The notes: generated by a model not told the origin, from the sequence alone. A stretch of 64,000 nt of DNA from Candidatus Obscuribacterales bacterium (GCA_019746975.1 JAIERK010000107.1:1-64000), one strand, 5' to 3'; shown: positions 1 through 9,541, counted from the stretch's first letter. Made by a program: numbers and translations.

Positions 1-89
1 ACTGGTTCTCCCTGGAGTTCGAAGGAAGGGTTCCGCTTGTCTAACCTAATGACACAAAATTATTGACAGATCCGTAGCAGCGAGTGGAT

Positions 90-1766
90 TCAATCCTGAC
101 TCGTTGATGTAGTCGGCTTCGAAAAGAAGTATGCGCCGTTCCTCGGCATCGTCTTATCAATGGACACAGCAAACTTGTCAATGATAGGAGCGATAGTCTT
201 CCTATCCTCAACGGACACAGAATTCAACCACCGGTCGACATCAACATGCAACCACTCGACTGTAGGCTCCTTTGTTGCGTAGTTAAACAAAGTCGAGACG
301 TTATCTCTGTTTTCCCTCTGCTCTATATCTTTGATCATTTGATAAGTCTCAGCGTAAAACGGCGTTCGAGCGACCAAAGTTCGGAATGCGGCGCGATGGC
401 GAGCTCCAATTGGATTGGTGTCATCAATTGCTTGCTCACCGAACACACTACAAAGCCCCTCGATGTACGGATCAAATAACTTTGCATTGAGCAAATGCAG
501 TACTTCATGACCAAGATTTCCGAAGAAGTGATCGTCATCACGTTGATTAGCAATGAAGATACAGAATATGCCTTTCTCCTCGTCCATCATGATCGTCTGG
601 CAGTTCGGCCCGGGCCGATGAAAAATCAAAAGTGTATTCACAGGTATAACCGGTTTTCCGAACCGCTCCTGTGCCTTCAGCAGCGTCGTCCGAGCGAACT
701 CGTAGACCGCTCTGTCTTCAATCAACTCCACGATTGGAGGCGTCCAATTCTCGACCTTTTTCGGTGCAGCCTCCTTCTTTTTCTCTAACTGAGCGACTTT
801 CTTGTAATCCTTGACTGCACCCGCGGTGTCACCGAGTTTAGCGCGCGCATATCCTCGCGCACTAAATGTCCATGGATCACTCGAATCTAACTTAATTGCT
901 TTGCTGTAGTCGTCAATTGCTTTCTTGCTATCAGCAAGCTCGTAGTGCACAAATCCTCGCGCACGATATCCCCACGGATCTTTGGGCTGCAGAGCTATGT
1001 ATTTTTCGAAATCCCCTACCGCTTGCTGGCGATCGCCTAACTCACTGCGAAGCTGACCTCTCCGATAATAGGCCCAGGCATATTGTGGATCGAATTTGAT
1101 TACTTGCTCGAAATCAGCAATCGCCTTATCTTTGCTTTGGACCGCCTCGAGAGCCGAGCCTCGATAACAGAATGCCAGCGCATTGTTGGGGTCGAGCTTG
1201 ATTGTTCGATCGAAGTCTGCGATTGCTCGGTCTTTCTTACCGTGCCGTCCTAGATGAAATCCACGATAAATGTACGCTTGTGCATTGCTTGGCGCAATCT
1301 TAACAGCCTCATTAAAGTCAGCAAGCGCACGTTCTTCGTCGCCCATATCGGAGAAAACTTGCCCTCTTCCGCAGTAAGCATCCGCCTGATTTGGGTCGAG
1401 CTCGATGGCCTTTTCGAAGTCGTTAAACGCATTCTTGCTGTCAGACGAGTAAATGCGCAGATAACCGCGAGCCGTATAGGCCTTCGCATTCTTCGCATCT
1501 AACTCGACCGCACTGTCGAAATCTCTCGCCGCTCCAGACAAATCACCAACGCGCGATCGAACAGATCCTCTGCTACAAAAGCCCTCCGATGTACTCGGGT
1601 TAAGTTGGCCAAGAAAGTCCGGCGTTTGAACACCGGAGGCGGACGTATCGTTGAATGATTCGTTCGACGCAAGGTTGGATGAATGCTCCGCCGCCAATAG
1701 CGGCGCCTGAAGCGATACAACTGCCGCTATCGCTAACAGAAGCATAGACTCAAGACGTTTAGTCAC
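90..1766 (-). CDS. Secreted TPR protein with HEXXH (zincin-like) C-terminal domain
   Basis: A 558-residue protein. I start it at a GTG at 1766 because AAGGTGA lies 7 bases upstream; the longer frame to 1814 lacks such a site. Residues 7-26 form a signal peptide (hydrophobic run ending near AEHSS). About eight TPR units fill residues 60-327, each ending in variants of AIxLDPxx, so a protein-binding scaffold is expected. After a lysine-rich linker, residues 340-558 form a separate domain with HEVLH at 420-424 and a downstream Glu at 436 (YIEGL), the pattern of a zinc metallopeptidase. Peptidase activity is inferred from the motif alone and the substrate is unknown. It is the last minus-strand gene of this end, separated by about 260 bases from the methyltransferase upstream. 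Confidence 0.8.
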   Translation of the reverse strand: MTKRLESMLLLAIAAVVSLQAPLLAAEHSSNLASNESFNDTSASGVQTPDFLGQLNPSTSEGFCSRGSVRSRVGDLSGAARDFDSAVELDAKNAKAYTARGYLRIYSSDSKNAFNDFEKAIELDPNQADAYCGRGQVFSDMGDEERALADFNEAVKIAPSNAQAYIYRGFHLGRHGKKDRAIADFDRTIKLDPNNALAFCYRGSALEAVQSKDKAIADFEQVIKFDPQYAWAYYRRGQLRSELGDRQQAVGDFEKYIALQPKDPWGYRARGFVHYELADSKKAIDDYSKAIKLDSSDPWTFSARGYARAKLGDTAGAVKDYKKVAQLEKKKEAAPKKVENWTPPIVELIEDRAVYEFARTTLLKAQERFGKPVIPVNTLLIFHRPGPNCQTIMMDEEKGIFCIFIANQRDDDHFFGNLGHEVLHLLNAKLFDPYIEGLCSVFGEQAIDDTNPIGARHRAAFRTLVARTPFYAETYQMIKDIEQRENRDNVSTLFNYATKEPTVEWLHVDVDRWLNSVSVEDRKTIAPIIDKFAVSIDKTMPRNGAYFFSKPTTSTSQD

Positions 1767-2029
1767 TATCCAATCACCTTGCTGAACCGATGACCTCAGC
1801 TCATATGCTAGCAAAATTCATAGCTTTGCACCTGAAGGGGTTCGTCTCGTTCAATGTAGCGTCATCTCTGTGCGTTCTTATGCGTGTGGTAGATCGTAAA
1901 CCTGGTGGCCTCGCCGCTACCGAAGACTGCGTTTCATCGCGGATTCCAGCACCTGCAAAATTGATCTTGCTCTGTCGCTTCACGGTGATGCGCCGATGCG
2001 GCAGAGCACGAACGGACCAATCAAATTCA

Positions 2030-3112
2030 CTATTCTCCAGAGCTCCGCTTCTTGAACAAATAGTGCGAGACAATCCACTCGTTGCCTCCGCCGTAACCCC
2101 ACAGCTCAGCGCAGGCTAAAAAGAATAGACGCCAATAGACCCACCAGCGGACGCTCTGTTCTCGCCCGTAGGCTTCCTTCAAAATCGCCTTGATGGCAGG
2201 CTTGTTCTCACTCATACGTTTCAGCCACCACTCGGATGTTTTTTGATAGTGGCTTCCGTTGACCTTCCACTTGTCGGTAATAACAAGGTCATCTTGAAAG
2301 TACGAAAGTAACGAGTCAGACGGCATAGTGCCACCAGTAAAAAAGTATTTGGCGAGCCAATCGTCTTCTGCTAAACCGAAGTGATACTGGTGCTCGATAT
2401 GAGTAAATATGTGGACAAATAGCTTTCCAGAATCATCCAACCAATTCGATACCTTCTCTAGAAGTAGCTTATAGTTCTTCGCATGTTCGAACATCTCAAC
2501 AGAAACAACCCTATCGAAAGCCTTGCGCGGAAACGACAGATCGTTGATATCAGCGGTGACAATTTCAATGTTATCGAGACCCAAGATCTTCATTCGTTTT
2601 TCGATAAAAACCTTTTGCGTCTTTGAATTCGACACTGCGGTAATTCGCGAATTTTTGAACTTAGAGGCAGCATACAAGCAGAACGATCCCCAACCACAAC
2701 CGAGATCTAGAATTCGTTGTCCGTCTTCAATTTCGGCTCGCCGACAAGTGAGTTCCAACATCTTCAGCTCGGCTTCGGCGAGATCGTTGCAGCCATCCCA
2801 ATAGCAACAACTGTACTTCATCATGGGTCCGAGAATCAACTCGAAAAATTCAGTTGGTACTTCATAATGCTGATCGTTTGCAGAATCGGTAGAGATTGCT
2901 ATCGGCATAGTCTCCAGCTCTCTCGCAAAGCGCATTGTCTCTGCTGATGCGTCATCGCAACGCAGCTCCTTCAACTTCGTCGACAGCATCTGTCGTATTC
3001 CAATACGCGTGATCCATTCCGGCACGCAACCGGTGCTCAACAAGTCATAGATAAACAACTGACTGCTATTGTCTTTTGAGAATGTGCGTCTGTCAGCGGT
3101 TGAGCCCGTCAT
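2030..3112 (-). CDS. SAM-dependent methyltransferase, cyclopropane-fatty-acid synthase-like
   Basis: A 360-residue class I methyltransferase of the Mycolic acid cyclopropane synthetase / coclaurine N-methyltransferase-like branch. The ATG at 3112 is chosen over the open frame to 3211 because GAGGG lies about 10 bases upstream. Visible landmarks are the substrate-side motif QHYEVPTEFFELILGP, the SAM glycine loop ILDLGCGWGSF, and VVSVEMFEHAKNY in the catalytic region. It is shorter than the second family member at 4039-5328 and lacks that protein's N-terminal domain. It lies 135 bases behind the DUF1295 gene and probably belongs to the same lipid-modification run. The substrate could be an unsaturated acyl chain or a small amine; the sequence does not decide. 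Confidence 0.85.
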   Translation of the reverse strand: MTGSTADRRTFSKDNSSQLFIYDLLSTGCVPEWITRIGIRQMLSTKLKELRCDDASAETMRFARELETMPIAISTDSANDQHYEVPTEFFELILGPMMKYSCCYWDGCNDLAEAELKMLELTCRRAEIEDGQRILDLGCGWGSFCLYAASKFKNSRITAVSNSKTQKVFIEKRMKILGLDNIEIVTADINDLSFPRKAFDRVVSVEMFEHAKNYKLLLEKVSNWLDDSGKLFVHIFTHIEHQYHFGLAEDDWLAKYFFTGGTMPSDSLLSYFQDDLVITDKWKVNGSHYQKTSEWWLKRMSENKPAIKAILKEAYGREQSVRWWVYWRLFFLACAELWGYGGGNEWIVSHYLFKKRSSGE

Positions 3113-3247
3113 ATTAATTTCGCCCTCTTCAGTTGCTAACTTGGTAGAACATCGGAAAAATTTTGGAAAATCCAACACCTCTGCAAAAGGGCAGAGGCCG
3201 CTCCACTCCACAAAATCGGCGCATCAGTGAGAGTTCGCGCAATTTCA

Positions 3248-4042
3248 CTATCCCTTACTCTCCTTTCTAAACCACGGGACAAACGCGCTCGTCGTCCTCG
3301 CGTATTCCGCATAATCTACCCTTGTCTTTGCCGAATGTTCTTCCGCCGGTTTCACTCCCGTGACGTTAAGCAAAAGGTGCAGGAGAAGCGCCGGGCATAC
3401 CCAAGACAGAAGGCCCAACGGCAAGCCGGTGACGTACACCGCTGCAGCAACAGACCCCAACCATTCAAAGAAATAGTTCGGGTGACGAGAGTAACGCCAC
3501 AATCCAACCTGACAGGTTCGTCCCTTGCTGTCTGGGTTCTTGCTGAATTCGGAAAGCTGCCAGTCTGAAAGAGCAACGCCAAGGAAAGAGACGAGCCAGA
3601 GCAAGACACCAATGCACATCGGCAAATCGAAGTTGACAGGTCCATTGACGACTGCCACCGCTATCGGTGCGGTAAGAATAGTTAGAATCGCACCCTGCCA
3701 GAGAAAGATCAGCAGCATCTTCTCCTCGGCGCGGTCACCCAGCTTTTGTTTGAGATCAGTGTATCGCGGATCCTCCTTGGGATGCGACCGCTTAAATCTG
3801 ACTGCAAGATGCCAAAACAATCGCATGTTCCAAATCACGTACATGGAGATGAGAAGAAATGCAGCATACCCGGCGTCGGGACGACCGACGACATAAACAA
3901 TTGCTGCAACGACAAAGCCAAATGCCCAGGCCACGTCCACAATTCCAGCATTGCCGATGCGACGGGCGAGGATCCACGTCAACAGCATGTAGATTGATAC
4001 CACTAACAGAACAATCCCTAATCGGCAAACAAAATCGATCAA
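3248..4042 (-). CDS. DUF1295 integral membrane protein (steroid-reductase-like fold)
   Basis: A 264-residue polytopic membrane protein with about six to seven hydrophobic segments. Near the C-terminus it carries GLWRYSRHPNYFFEW, the signature of the DUF1295 / 3-oxo-5-alpha-steroid 4-dehydrogenase-like superfamily, where the RHPNY region binds NADPH in related reductases. Its start overlaps the stop of the upstream CFA-type methyltransferase by four bases (ATGA), so translation is coupled. Family members often sit beside CFA synthases, DUF1365 and FAD oxidoreductases, and reduction of a methylated or methylene acyl intermediate is a reasonable but unproven role. Confidence 0.88.
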   Translation of the reverse strand: MIDFVCRLGIVLLVVSIYMLLTWILARRIGNAGIVDVAWAFGFVVAAIVYVVGRPDAGYAAFLLISMYVIWNMRLFWHLAVRFKRSHPKEDPRYTDLKQKLGDRAEEKMLLIFLWQGAILTILTAPIAVAVVNGPVNFDLPMCIGVLLWLVSFLGVALSDWQLSEFSKNPDSKGRTCQVGLWRYSRHPNYFFEWLGSVAAAVYVTGLPLGLLSWVCPALLLHLLLNVTGVKPAEEHSAKTRVDYAEYARTTSAFVPWFRKESKG

Positions 4043-5328
4043 GTGGTGCGCTTGCCTCCGGCGAGCCTTCGATTGTTGGGGCGCGTATAGGTTGCTTGAA
4101 CAACGGAGACGTTCCGCATGCCGAACGCAGCCTGGCAGTATTCAAAATAGTAGCGCCACTTCCTGATGAAGCCGTCGTCAAAGCCCTGTGCTTCAAGGGC
4201 TGCGATGTTTCCCTCGAACGCTAATTGCCATTCCTTGAGAGTCTTCACGTATGAATCGGTCATGTCGAGGAGATCAACCATAAAGAGATCACCCGAATTC
4301 ACCATAGCCGTATTGACACGATACAACGATGGCAGAAGAGAACCGGGAAAAATGTGCTTCTGGATGAAGTCGACATTCGCTTTGAGCGTCTCGTACCTTG
4401 AATCAGGTGAAGTGATCATCTGCATCAGCAACAACCCATCTTTCGCGAGCAGAGAATCGAGTTTCTGAATAAACGTATCCATAAACTTGTCACCGACAGC
4501 CTCGATCATTTCAATCGAAACGACTTTGTCATAGACGCCGATATGATCTCTATAGTCTTCAAGGCGCAAATTCACTCGGTGATCGAGCTCTTCCCTCGCG
4601 ACTTTTGTCGAAGCGAATTCATATTGCTGCTCTGATATCGTCAATCCAGTAACCGAACAATTGAATGATCTCGCCAAATAACAACTGAGTGCGCCCCAGC
4701 CGCAACCAACTTCCAATACTCGATCGCCCTCGGATATCTGCAATTGTCTGGCAATACGTTCAAACTTTGCTTCCTGGGCTTCGGCCAGAGTCATCGAGGG
4801 ATCCACGAAGAGCGCTGAAGAGTATGTCATTGATGGATCTAGGAACAGGCTGAAAAAGTCGTTGCCCAGATCATAATGCTCGCTAATATTCTTTCGGCTG
4901 ACCGACTTCGAGTTAGGTCTAAGGGCATGGCCGATTCGATTGACGAAACCGAGCAGATTCACGAGGCGACTAACGACGGGAGACTCATTGAGAACGGGAG
5001 AACTATCCTGATTCAGTAAGAACCATTGAATTAAATTCTCAATACTATGAATCTCGACCAGTCCATCGATGTAAGATTCTGCTAGGCCGATATCGGCATA
5101 CAACAAGCAACGGACGAAGAACTCGTCTGACTTGACAGTCACGGAAGCACTGATGTCATCCGCCCCCTGACCGAAGGTGCGCGTCGTGCCGTCTGGCAAG
5201 GTGACCGTCAGTAGCCCAAGGGGCATCTTCTCGAGAAGTGCGAGCACCGTCGATTGTGCCAAACTAGCCTTGAATGCAGGCGACCGTTCGCAAATTACTG
5301 ATGGTCGCACTTTTTCAGTAGTCGTCAT
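4039..5328 (-). CDS. cfa: Cyclopropane-fatty-acyl-phospholipid synthase family methyltransferase
   Basis: A 429-residue protein, full length for the CFA synthase family. The ATG at 5328 is preferred to the frame opening at 5355 because AAGGA lies about 10 bases upstream. An N-terminal domain of about 130 residues precedes the catalytic domain, which shows ISEHYDLGNDFFSLFLDP, the SAM motif VLEVGCGWGALS and VVSIEMIEAVG. It overlaps the end of the DUF1365 gene by 14 bases and the start of DUF1295 by 4, so it is in an operon. The family transfers a one-carbon unit from SAM to a cis double bond of membrane lipid acyl chains; products can be cyclopropane, methyl-branched or methylene fatty acids. 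The DUF1365/FAD context resembles the unsaturated-fatty-acid-modifying (Ufa/Bfa) type more than the stand-alone E. coli enzyme. Confidence 0.9.
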   Translation of the reverse strand: MTTTEKVRPSVICERSPAFKASLAQSTVLALLEKMPLGLLTVTLPDGTTRTFGQGADDISASVTVKSDEFFVRCLLYADIGLAESYIDGLVEIHSIENLIQWFLLNQDSSPVLNESPVVSRLVNLLGFVNRIGHALRPNSKSVSRKNISEHYDLGNDFFSLFLDPSMTYSSALFVDPSMTLAEAQEAKFERIARQLQISEGDRVLEVGCGWGALSCYLARSFNCSVTGLTISEQQYEFASTKVAREELDHRVNLRLEDYRDHIGVYDKVVSIEMIEAVGDKFMDTFIQKLDSLLAKDGLLLMQMITSPDSRYETLKANVDFIQKHIFPGSLLPSLYRVNTAMVNSGDLFMVDLLDMTDSYVKTLKEWQLAFEGNIAALEAQGFDDGFIRKWRYYFEYCQAAFGMRNVSVVQATYTRPNNRRLAGGKRTT

Positions 5329-6274
5329 AATAATAATTTCCTTGAGTGGCACCACTTGTGGTACGTAGTGGGTTCAAAATACCTTTCTGTAGATCGAGAT
5401 TTTCGTACTTTTGATGAAAAGGAACGCCTTTTAGCCATAAGAAAAACGCGTGCAAATGGATCAAGGCAATAACGCGAAGAGAGGCTAATGGATTGCGACA
5501 CAAGAGACGCCGGATATTGCGATCCGTGAGTTCAACGCGGCGTCCTCGCATACCGCTCTTCACGACAAAGTCACCACCGTTCAACGTATCGATCGAAACA
5601 AATAACTCTTCACCTGGGATACCGATTTTGAACTCAAAGTCTTGATTCAATTCTGTGAAAGGTGATACGTAGAAAAACTTCTTCTGCCTCTCAGTGAAGA
5701 CCGCATCCACAGTATCTTTCAGCACAAATGGTTTCTTCTCGCCAAATGTATTGCCCACTTCGCAGATGCAGCATAATAATTTCTCGTCAGCACTCAAGCA
5801 GTAAAAAATACTTATCGGGTTGAAAACATAACCGAAGATTCTGACGTTGGTCAGAATCCGAATCTTTTCGACTTTCTCTCTTACCCCTCCTCTTCTTGCG
5901 ACTAAGTTGACCCGTTCTATCAGTGATAAGCTCTCGAGTCTGCTGCTGCCAGAGGTGTGAGCATCGTCGGCTGAGAGCTGCTCTCTGGAGGGCTCACGAT
6001 CGTCGGACCGGTGATGCTCGTCATACGAAAGAGGATCGTCAGACCGGTGCTGATCGTTACTGGAGAGATGATTGTCGGAAGGAAGATGATCCTGCGATCG
6101 AAGAACGCACAACCGAGATTCGTCAACGCCAAAAAGCCGAAGTTGCGAATGAAAAAGCTTCGACTCCTCGAGCGCGATGTAAAACATGAAGTGTTTATGA
6201 CTGAAAACGTGCGGTTTGGGTTGGCTGCGCTGGTGCCAGATTTCGCACTCAAACAGGCAAGACTTTAGCGACAT
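5315..6274 (-). CDS. DUF1365 family protein with a hydrophilic insertion
   Basis: A 319-residue protein. The DUF1365 core is clear: an N-terminal part containing HVFSHKHFMFYIAL, then ILTNVRIFGYVFNPISIFYC, and the C-terminal motif KGVPFHQK. GGGAGGG precedes the ATG by a few bases. The start overlaps the 3' end of the FAD oxidoreductase by 26 bases. The molecular function of DUF1365 is not established; it is almost always found with FAD-dependent oxidoreductase and CFA-type genes, as here. Unusual for the family is a segment at about residues 66-115 rich in S, D, H, N, R and E, built from imperfect SxDxHxSxD repeats. It sits where other members have a short loop. Confidence 0.88.
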   Translation of the reverse strand: MSLKSCLFECEIWHQRSQPKPHVFSHKHFMFYIALEESKLFHSQLRLFGVDESRLCVLRSQDHLPSDNHLSSNDQHRSDDPLSYDEHHRSDDREPSREQLSADDAHTSGSSRLESLSLIERVNLVARRGGVREKVEKIRILTNVRIFGYVFNPISIFYCLSADEKLLCCICEVGNTFGEKKPFVLKDTVDAVFTERQKKFFYVSPFTELNQDFEFKIGIPGEELFVSIDTLNGGDFVVKSGMRGRRVELTDRNIRRLLCRNPLASLRVIALIHLHAFFLWLKGVPFHQKYENLDLQKGILNPLRTTSGATQGNYYYDDY

Positions 6275-7523
6275 GCACCCTCCCTGTCAGGAGCTCTGCC
6301 AGACGACAGGCGGAACTGAATGCGTCCTCGTGAAAACCATAGCCGAAGTAACTGCCGCAGAAAAAGAGCTGATCTCGGTGCGAGCTCTCGTTGAGCTGTC
6401 GGAGCTGGCTCTGCGCCTCAATTGCCTCCAGGCTGAAGACCGGATGGTGGTACACCATGCGCATAAGTACTCGCCTCGGGTCTATCAGATGATCGCCGTT
6501 AAGTGACACAAAAAAATCATGCTTGTTTGATACATCTTGCAGGCTGTTCATCCAATAGTGTGTGGTCGAACCAGCACCGTCGACACGATAATTCCAGGAT
6601 GCCCAGCAGCGCTTCTGGTCGGGCATGACAGAATGATCGGTATGAACCGTCGTATCATTTCTCTGATAACTGAACCGGCTCAGAAGTTCAATCTCTCGGG
6701 CCAGCGGTTCTCGAATCAGGTTGAGTGCATCGTCTGCATGGCAGGCGAGGACGACCTGATCGTACTCCCGACTAGCTCCGTCAATCGTCGTCACGGTAGC
6801 ACGACTAACACCGCGTCGAACCTCCACAACCTCGGACGACAACCTGGGAAGATTGTTCAACTTCACAATTAATCTACGCACATACTCGCGTGATCCGCCT
6901 GTTACTGTCCACCACTGATGGTGCGTCTTCGTACCGAGCAGACCGTGATTCTTGAAAAATCGCAACAATGAGACCGCAGGAAATTGGAGCATTTTCTCCG
7001 GGGGTGTGGACCATATAGCGCCACTCATGGGAATCAAGTAACAGTCAACAAAATCAGTGCTATATCCTTCAGCCCGGATATAATCGAAGAGGCTCATAGA
7101 TAGCAATTCGGGGTTGTCGACAGCAAGTGCCCCGCGGTCGTTAAACCGTTGTATCTCGGAAAGCATTCTCCAGAAGCGCAGATTCACAAGGTTGCCTCGA
7201 TCACCAAATAAACGATTGAAGCTGACCCCAGAGTATTCCAGTCCCATCTCCTTATGCTGCACAGAAAAAGACATGTCTGTCTTCTTGGTTGGGACATTTA
7301 ACTCTTCAAAAAGTTGCAATAACAGTGGGTAGGTGTGGTGGTTGAACACCATGAAGCCAGTATCAAATGGAACTGCCTTTCCGTCCTCTATGGCCTCGAC
7401 AGTGTGCGAGTGTCCGCCCAGTCGATTGTCTTTTTCGTAGACGGTAACATCGAAATGATCTCGCAGCTTGTAAGCCAGTCCTAGACCGGCGATGCCACTA
7501 CCGACGATAGCAATGGATTTCAT
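6249..7523 (-). CDS. FAD-dependent (amine-oxidase-like) oxidoreductase of the CFA/DUF1365 cluster
   Basis: A 424-residue flavoprotein. The N-terminus IAIVGSGIAGLGLAYKL is a Rossmann FAD-binding motif and NRLGGHSHTVE is the second dinucleotide-binding signature. The rest matches the NAD(P)-binding/FAD oxidoreductase family annotated next to CFA synthases. The ATG overlaps the desaturase stop (ATGA), indicating coupled translation. By analogy with characterised relatives that act with CFA-like methyltransferases (UfaD-type desaturation in furan fatty acid synthesis, or reduction of 10-methylene stearate in mycobacteria), it probably changes the oxidation state of a methylated acyl chain. Which reaction occurs here cannot be told from sequence. 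Confidence 0.9.
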   Translation of the reverse strand: MKSIAIVGSGIAGLGLAYKLRDHFDVTVYEKDNRLGGHSHTVEAIEDGKAVPFDTGFMVFNHHTYPLLLQLFEELNVPTKKTDMSFSVQHKEMGLEYSGVSFNRLFGDRGNLVNLRFWRMLSEIQRFNDRGALAVDNPELLSMSLFDYIRAEGYSTDFVDCYLIPMSGAIWSTPPEKMLQFPAVSLLRFFKNHGLLGTKTHHQWWTVTGGSREYVRRLIVKLNNLPRLSSEVVEVRRGVSRATVTTIDGASREYDQVVLACHADDALNLIREPLAREIELLSRFSYQRNDTTVHTDHSVMPDQKRCWASWNYRVDGAGSTTHYWMNSLQDVSNKHDFFVSLNGDHLIDPRRVLMRMVYHHPVFSLEAIEAQSQLRQLNESSHRDQLFFCGSYFGYGFHEDAFSSACRLAELLTGRVHVAKVLPV

Positions 7524-8515
7524 TCCTGCAATCGCCCCCCAACGGAGCGCGCCTGTTTCAAATCCCCGGCAACCGTTGCAGATTCTGCCTCCGCAAAAGC
7601 GGGTACCGGTTTCAGGTCAGAAATCATCCCCATGATCTTCATCAAAAAGAGACAGTAATATGTGACATCAACTTCCCACCAGACAAAACCCTGCCGAGCG
7701 CAATGACTATATTTATGATGGTTATTGTGCCAACCCTCGCCGAACGTAATGAGCGCAACAAAGGGGTTATTGCGACTATTGTCTCGAATATTGAATCTCC
7801 GATAACCAGCCATGTGGGCAAATGAGTTGACGGAAGATGTCGCGTGGAATAGCAGCGTGGTGCTTACAAAAAATCCCCAACCGACCAGCTGTCCTCCATC
7901 TGTTTTCAGCTCAGGGAAGTAGATCTCGAGGGCATCGCCGAGGGCATACATAAGGAGCATAAGAATCACGGGCATGAACCAATCGAAGCGATTAATAAGC
8001 CGGAGTTCTGGAAACTGATCGAAGTCTCTCACCTTTGAATAGTCGGTCACCATGTTCTTCGAGGAAGTGATCCATCCGATATGAGACCAAACAAAGCCAC
8101 GCACGTTGGGAGAGTGAACATCGTCAACATCGTCAGATTCTATATGGTGTCGCCGATGGTGCGCAGCCCACCAGAGCGGACCTCGTTGCATCGATGCAGA
8201 TCCAATCAGGGCAAACACGCACTGGACGAGTCGAGATGTTTTAAACGATCGGTGAGAAAAATAACGGTGATAGAAACCGGTTATTGCAAACATACGCACG
8301 CAATATGAGAGCAAGCACACTATCAGTGCTGTATAGGACCATCCTGTAAACAGCGCCACAAGGCAACCGCCATGAAGGAATACGAATGGCAGCCAGCGGT
8401 CCGGCTCGGATTTCGGTCTACCGGGCGCGATCGCCCGGACATCTCGAGAGGAAGAATCAGAGTCTAGCCAGGCTAGGATGCTCTTCGCATGGCTGGAAAG
8501 CTTGTTAAATCCCAT
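7520..8515 (-). CDS. Membrane acyl-CoA/acyl-lipid delta-9-type desaturase
   Basis: A 331-residue integral-membrane di-iron desaturase. All three histidine boxes are present: HRYFSHR, HRRHH and HNNHH, with hydrophobic segments in the usual places. A strong GGAGG lies 7 bases before the ATG, and this is probably the first gene of the tight desaturase-FAD-DUF1365-CFA-DUF1295 operon. The family places a cis double bond in a saturated acyl chain, which would supply the substrate for the two CFA-type methyltransferases downstream. The GEGWHNNHH context fits the bacterial/cyanobacterial delta-9 group. Confidence 0.92.
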   Translation of the reverse strand: MGFNKLSSHAKSILAWLDSDSSSRDVRAIAPGRPKSEPDRWLPFVFLHGGCLVALFTGWSYTALIVCLLSYCVRMFAITGFYHRYFSHRSFKTSRLVQCVFALIGSASMQRGPLWWAAHHRRHHIESDDVDDVHSPNVRGFVWSHIGWITSSKNMVTDYSKVRDFDQFPELRLINRFDWFMPVILMLLMYALGDALEIYFPELKTDGGQLVGWGFFVSTTLLFHATSSVNSFAHMAGYRRFNIRDNSRNNPFVALITFGEGWHNNHHKYSHCARQGFVWWEVDVTYYCLFLMKIMGMISDLKPVPAFAEAESATVAGDLKQARSVGGRLQE

Positions 8516-8773
8516 TTCCGTACCTCCTCAGCATATTCTAATGACAATCCGTGAACTGAGAGTGAACGTGCAAAGTGGTGTAACAACGTTACGGCGAAAC
8601 GCAGACTTGATATCGCTAGTGGTTTAATAGGCCCACTTCTGGAGTCTGCTGGCGCCCTAAAACGCCGAAGAATCCAGGTAAGCGTCAAGCGCTTCGGGAG
8701 CAGCTTTTCGAACGGCCCCACAAAGTATCGAATCATTCCGACAGGGTCAAACAGACGAACTTCTTAACATTTT

Positions 8774-9463
8774 CTAAGACTCACTCGAGTCACTGCCGTC
8801 CGCGCTGAGCTTGTAACCAACGCCGTGGACATTTTGGATAAGTTCGTCCTTGGAGCTGAGCTTCTGCCTCAGTCTTTTTATACAGGTGCGAACCGTCTCG
8901 ATATGGGCATCGCTATCAGCATTCCACACTCTATCGAGCAGCGCCTCACAACTGTATACCTTGTCCGGATTCTTCATGAAGAACTGCAAAAGAGAGAATT
9001 CCATAGCTGTAAGATGAACATCCTGACCGTCTTTAGAAACCTTGAATCTATCAGGATCGAGCTCTAGAGGACCAACTTTGAGCTTAGTGGTGCTTGATTG
9101 CATAGAACGTCTGAGCAATGCTTCGAGGCGAACTGTCAGCTCTTCGATATCAAATGGCTTGGTCAGATAGTCGTCCGTACCAGCGCGGAATCCAGCAATC
9201 TTCTTATCGAGCGCGGACTGACCGGTCAACATCAAAATCGGTACGTTATTGCCATTACTCCGAAGCTTCGAACATATTTCAACTCCAGTCATTCCAGGAA
9301 TATTCCAGTCCAGAACAATGATGTCGTACTTGTAAGTGTTCACAAGCGCATAGGCATCTTTTCCATTACTAGAGGTCTCAACAATATAGTGCTCGTGTCT
9401 CAAGTATCGAGACATCATGTCTAGTAAGTTTTCATCGTCTTCGACTAAAAGGATTTTGCTCAT
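8774..9463 (-). CDS. OmpR/PhoB-family two-component response regulator
   Basis: A 229-residue protein with an N-terminal receiver domain (VEDDEN acidic pocket, phospho-acceptor Asp52 in VLDWNIPG, conserved Lys in LTKPFD) and a C-terminal winged-helix DNA-binding domain (FSLLQFFMKNP, IETVRTCIKRLRQKL, VHGVGYKL). No histidine kinase is adjacent, so it is an orphan within this window. It lies 258 bases upstream of the desaturase operon on the same strand, so it may be cotranscribed with or regulate the lipid genes; this is inferred only from position. Confidence 0.93.
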   Translation of the reverse strand: MSKILLVEDDENLLDMMSRYLRHEHYIVETSSNGKDAYALVNTYKYDIIVLDWNIPGMTGVEICSKLRSNGNNVPILMLTGQSALDKKIAGFRAGTDDYLTKPFDIEELTVRLEALLRRSMQSSTTKLKVGPLELDPDRFKVSKDGQDVHLTAMEFSLLQFFMKNPDKVYSCEALLDRVWNADSDAHIETVRTCIKRLRQKLSSKDELIQNVHGVGYKLSADGSDSSES

Positions 9464-9541
9464 CTACGTCTCAAGCGGATACTGCCAGTGCCTTTCGTTA
9501 CCAAAAACACATATTACCAAAGTGGCCAGAGAAAACGTGTG

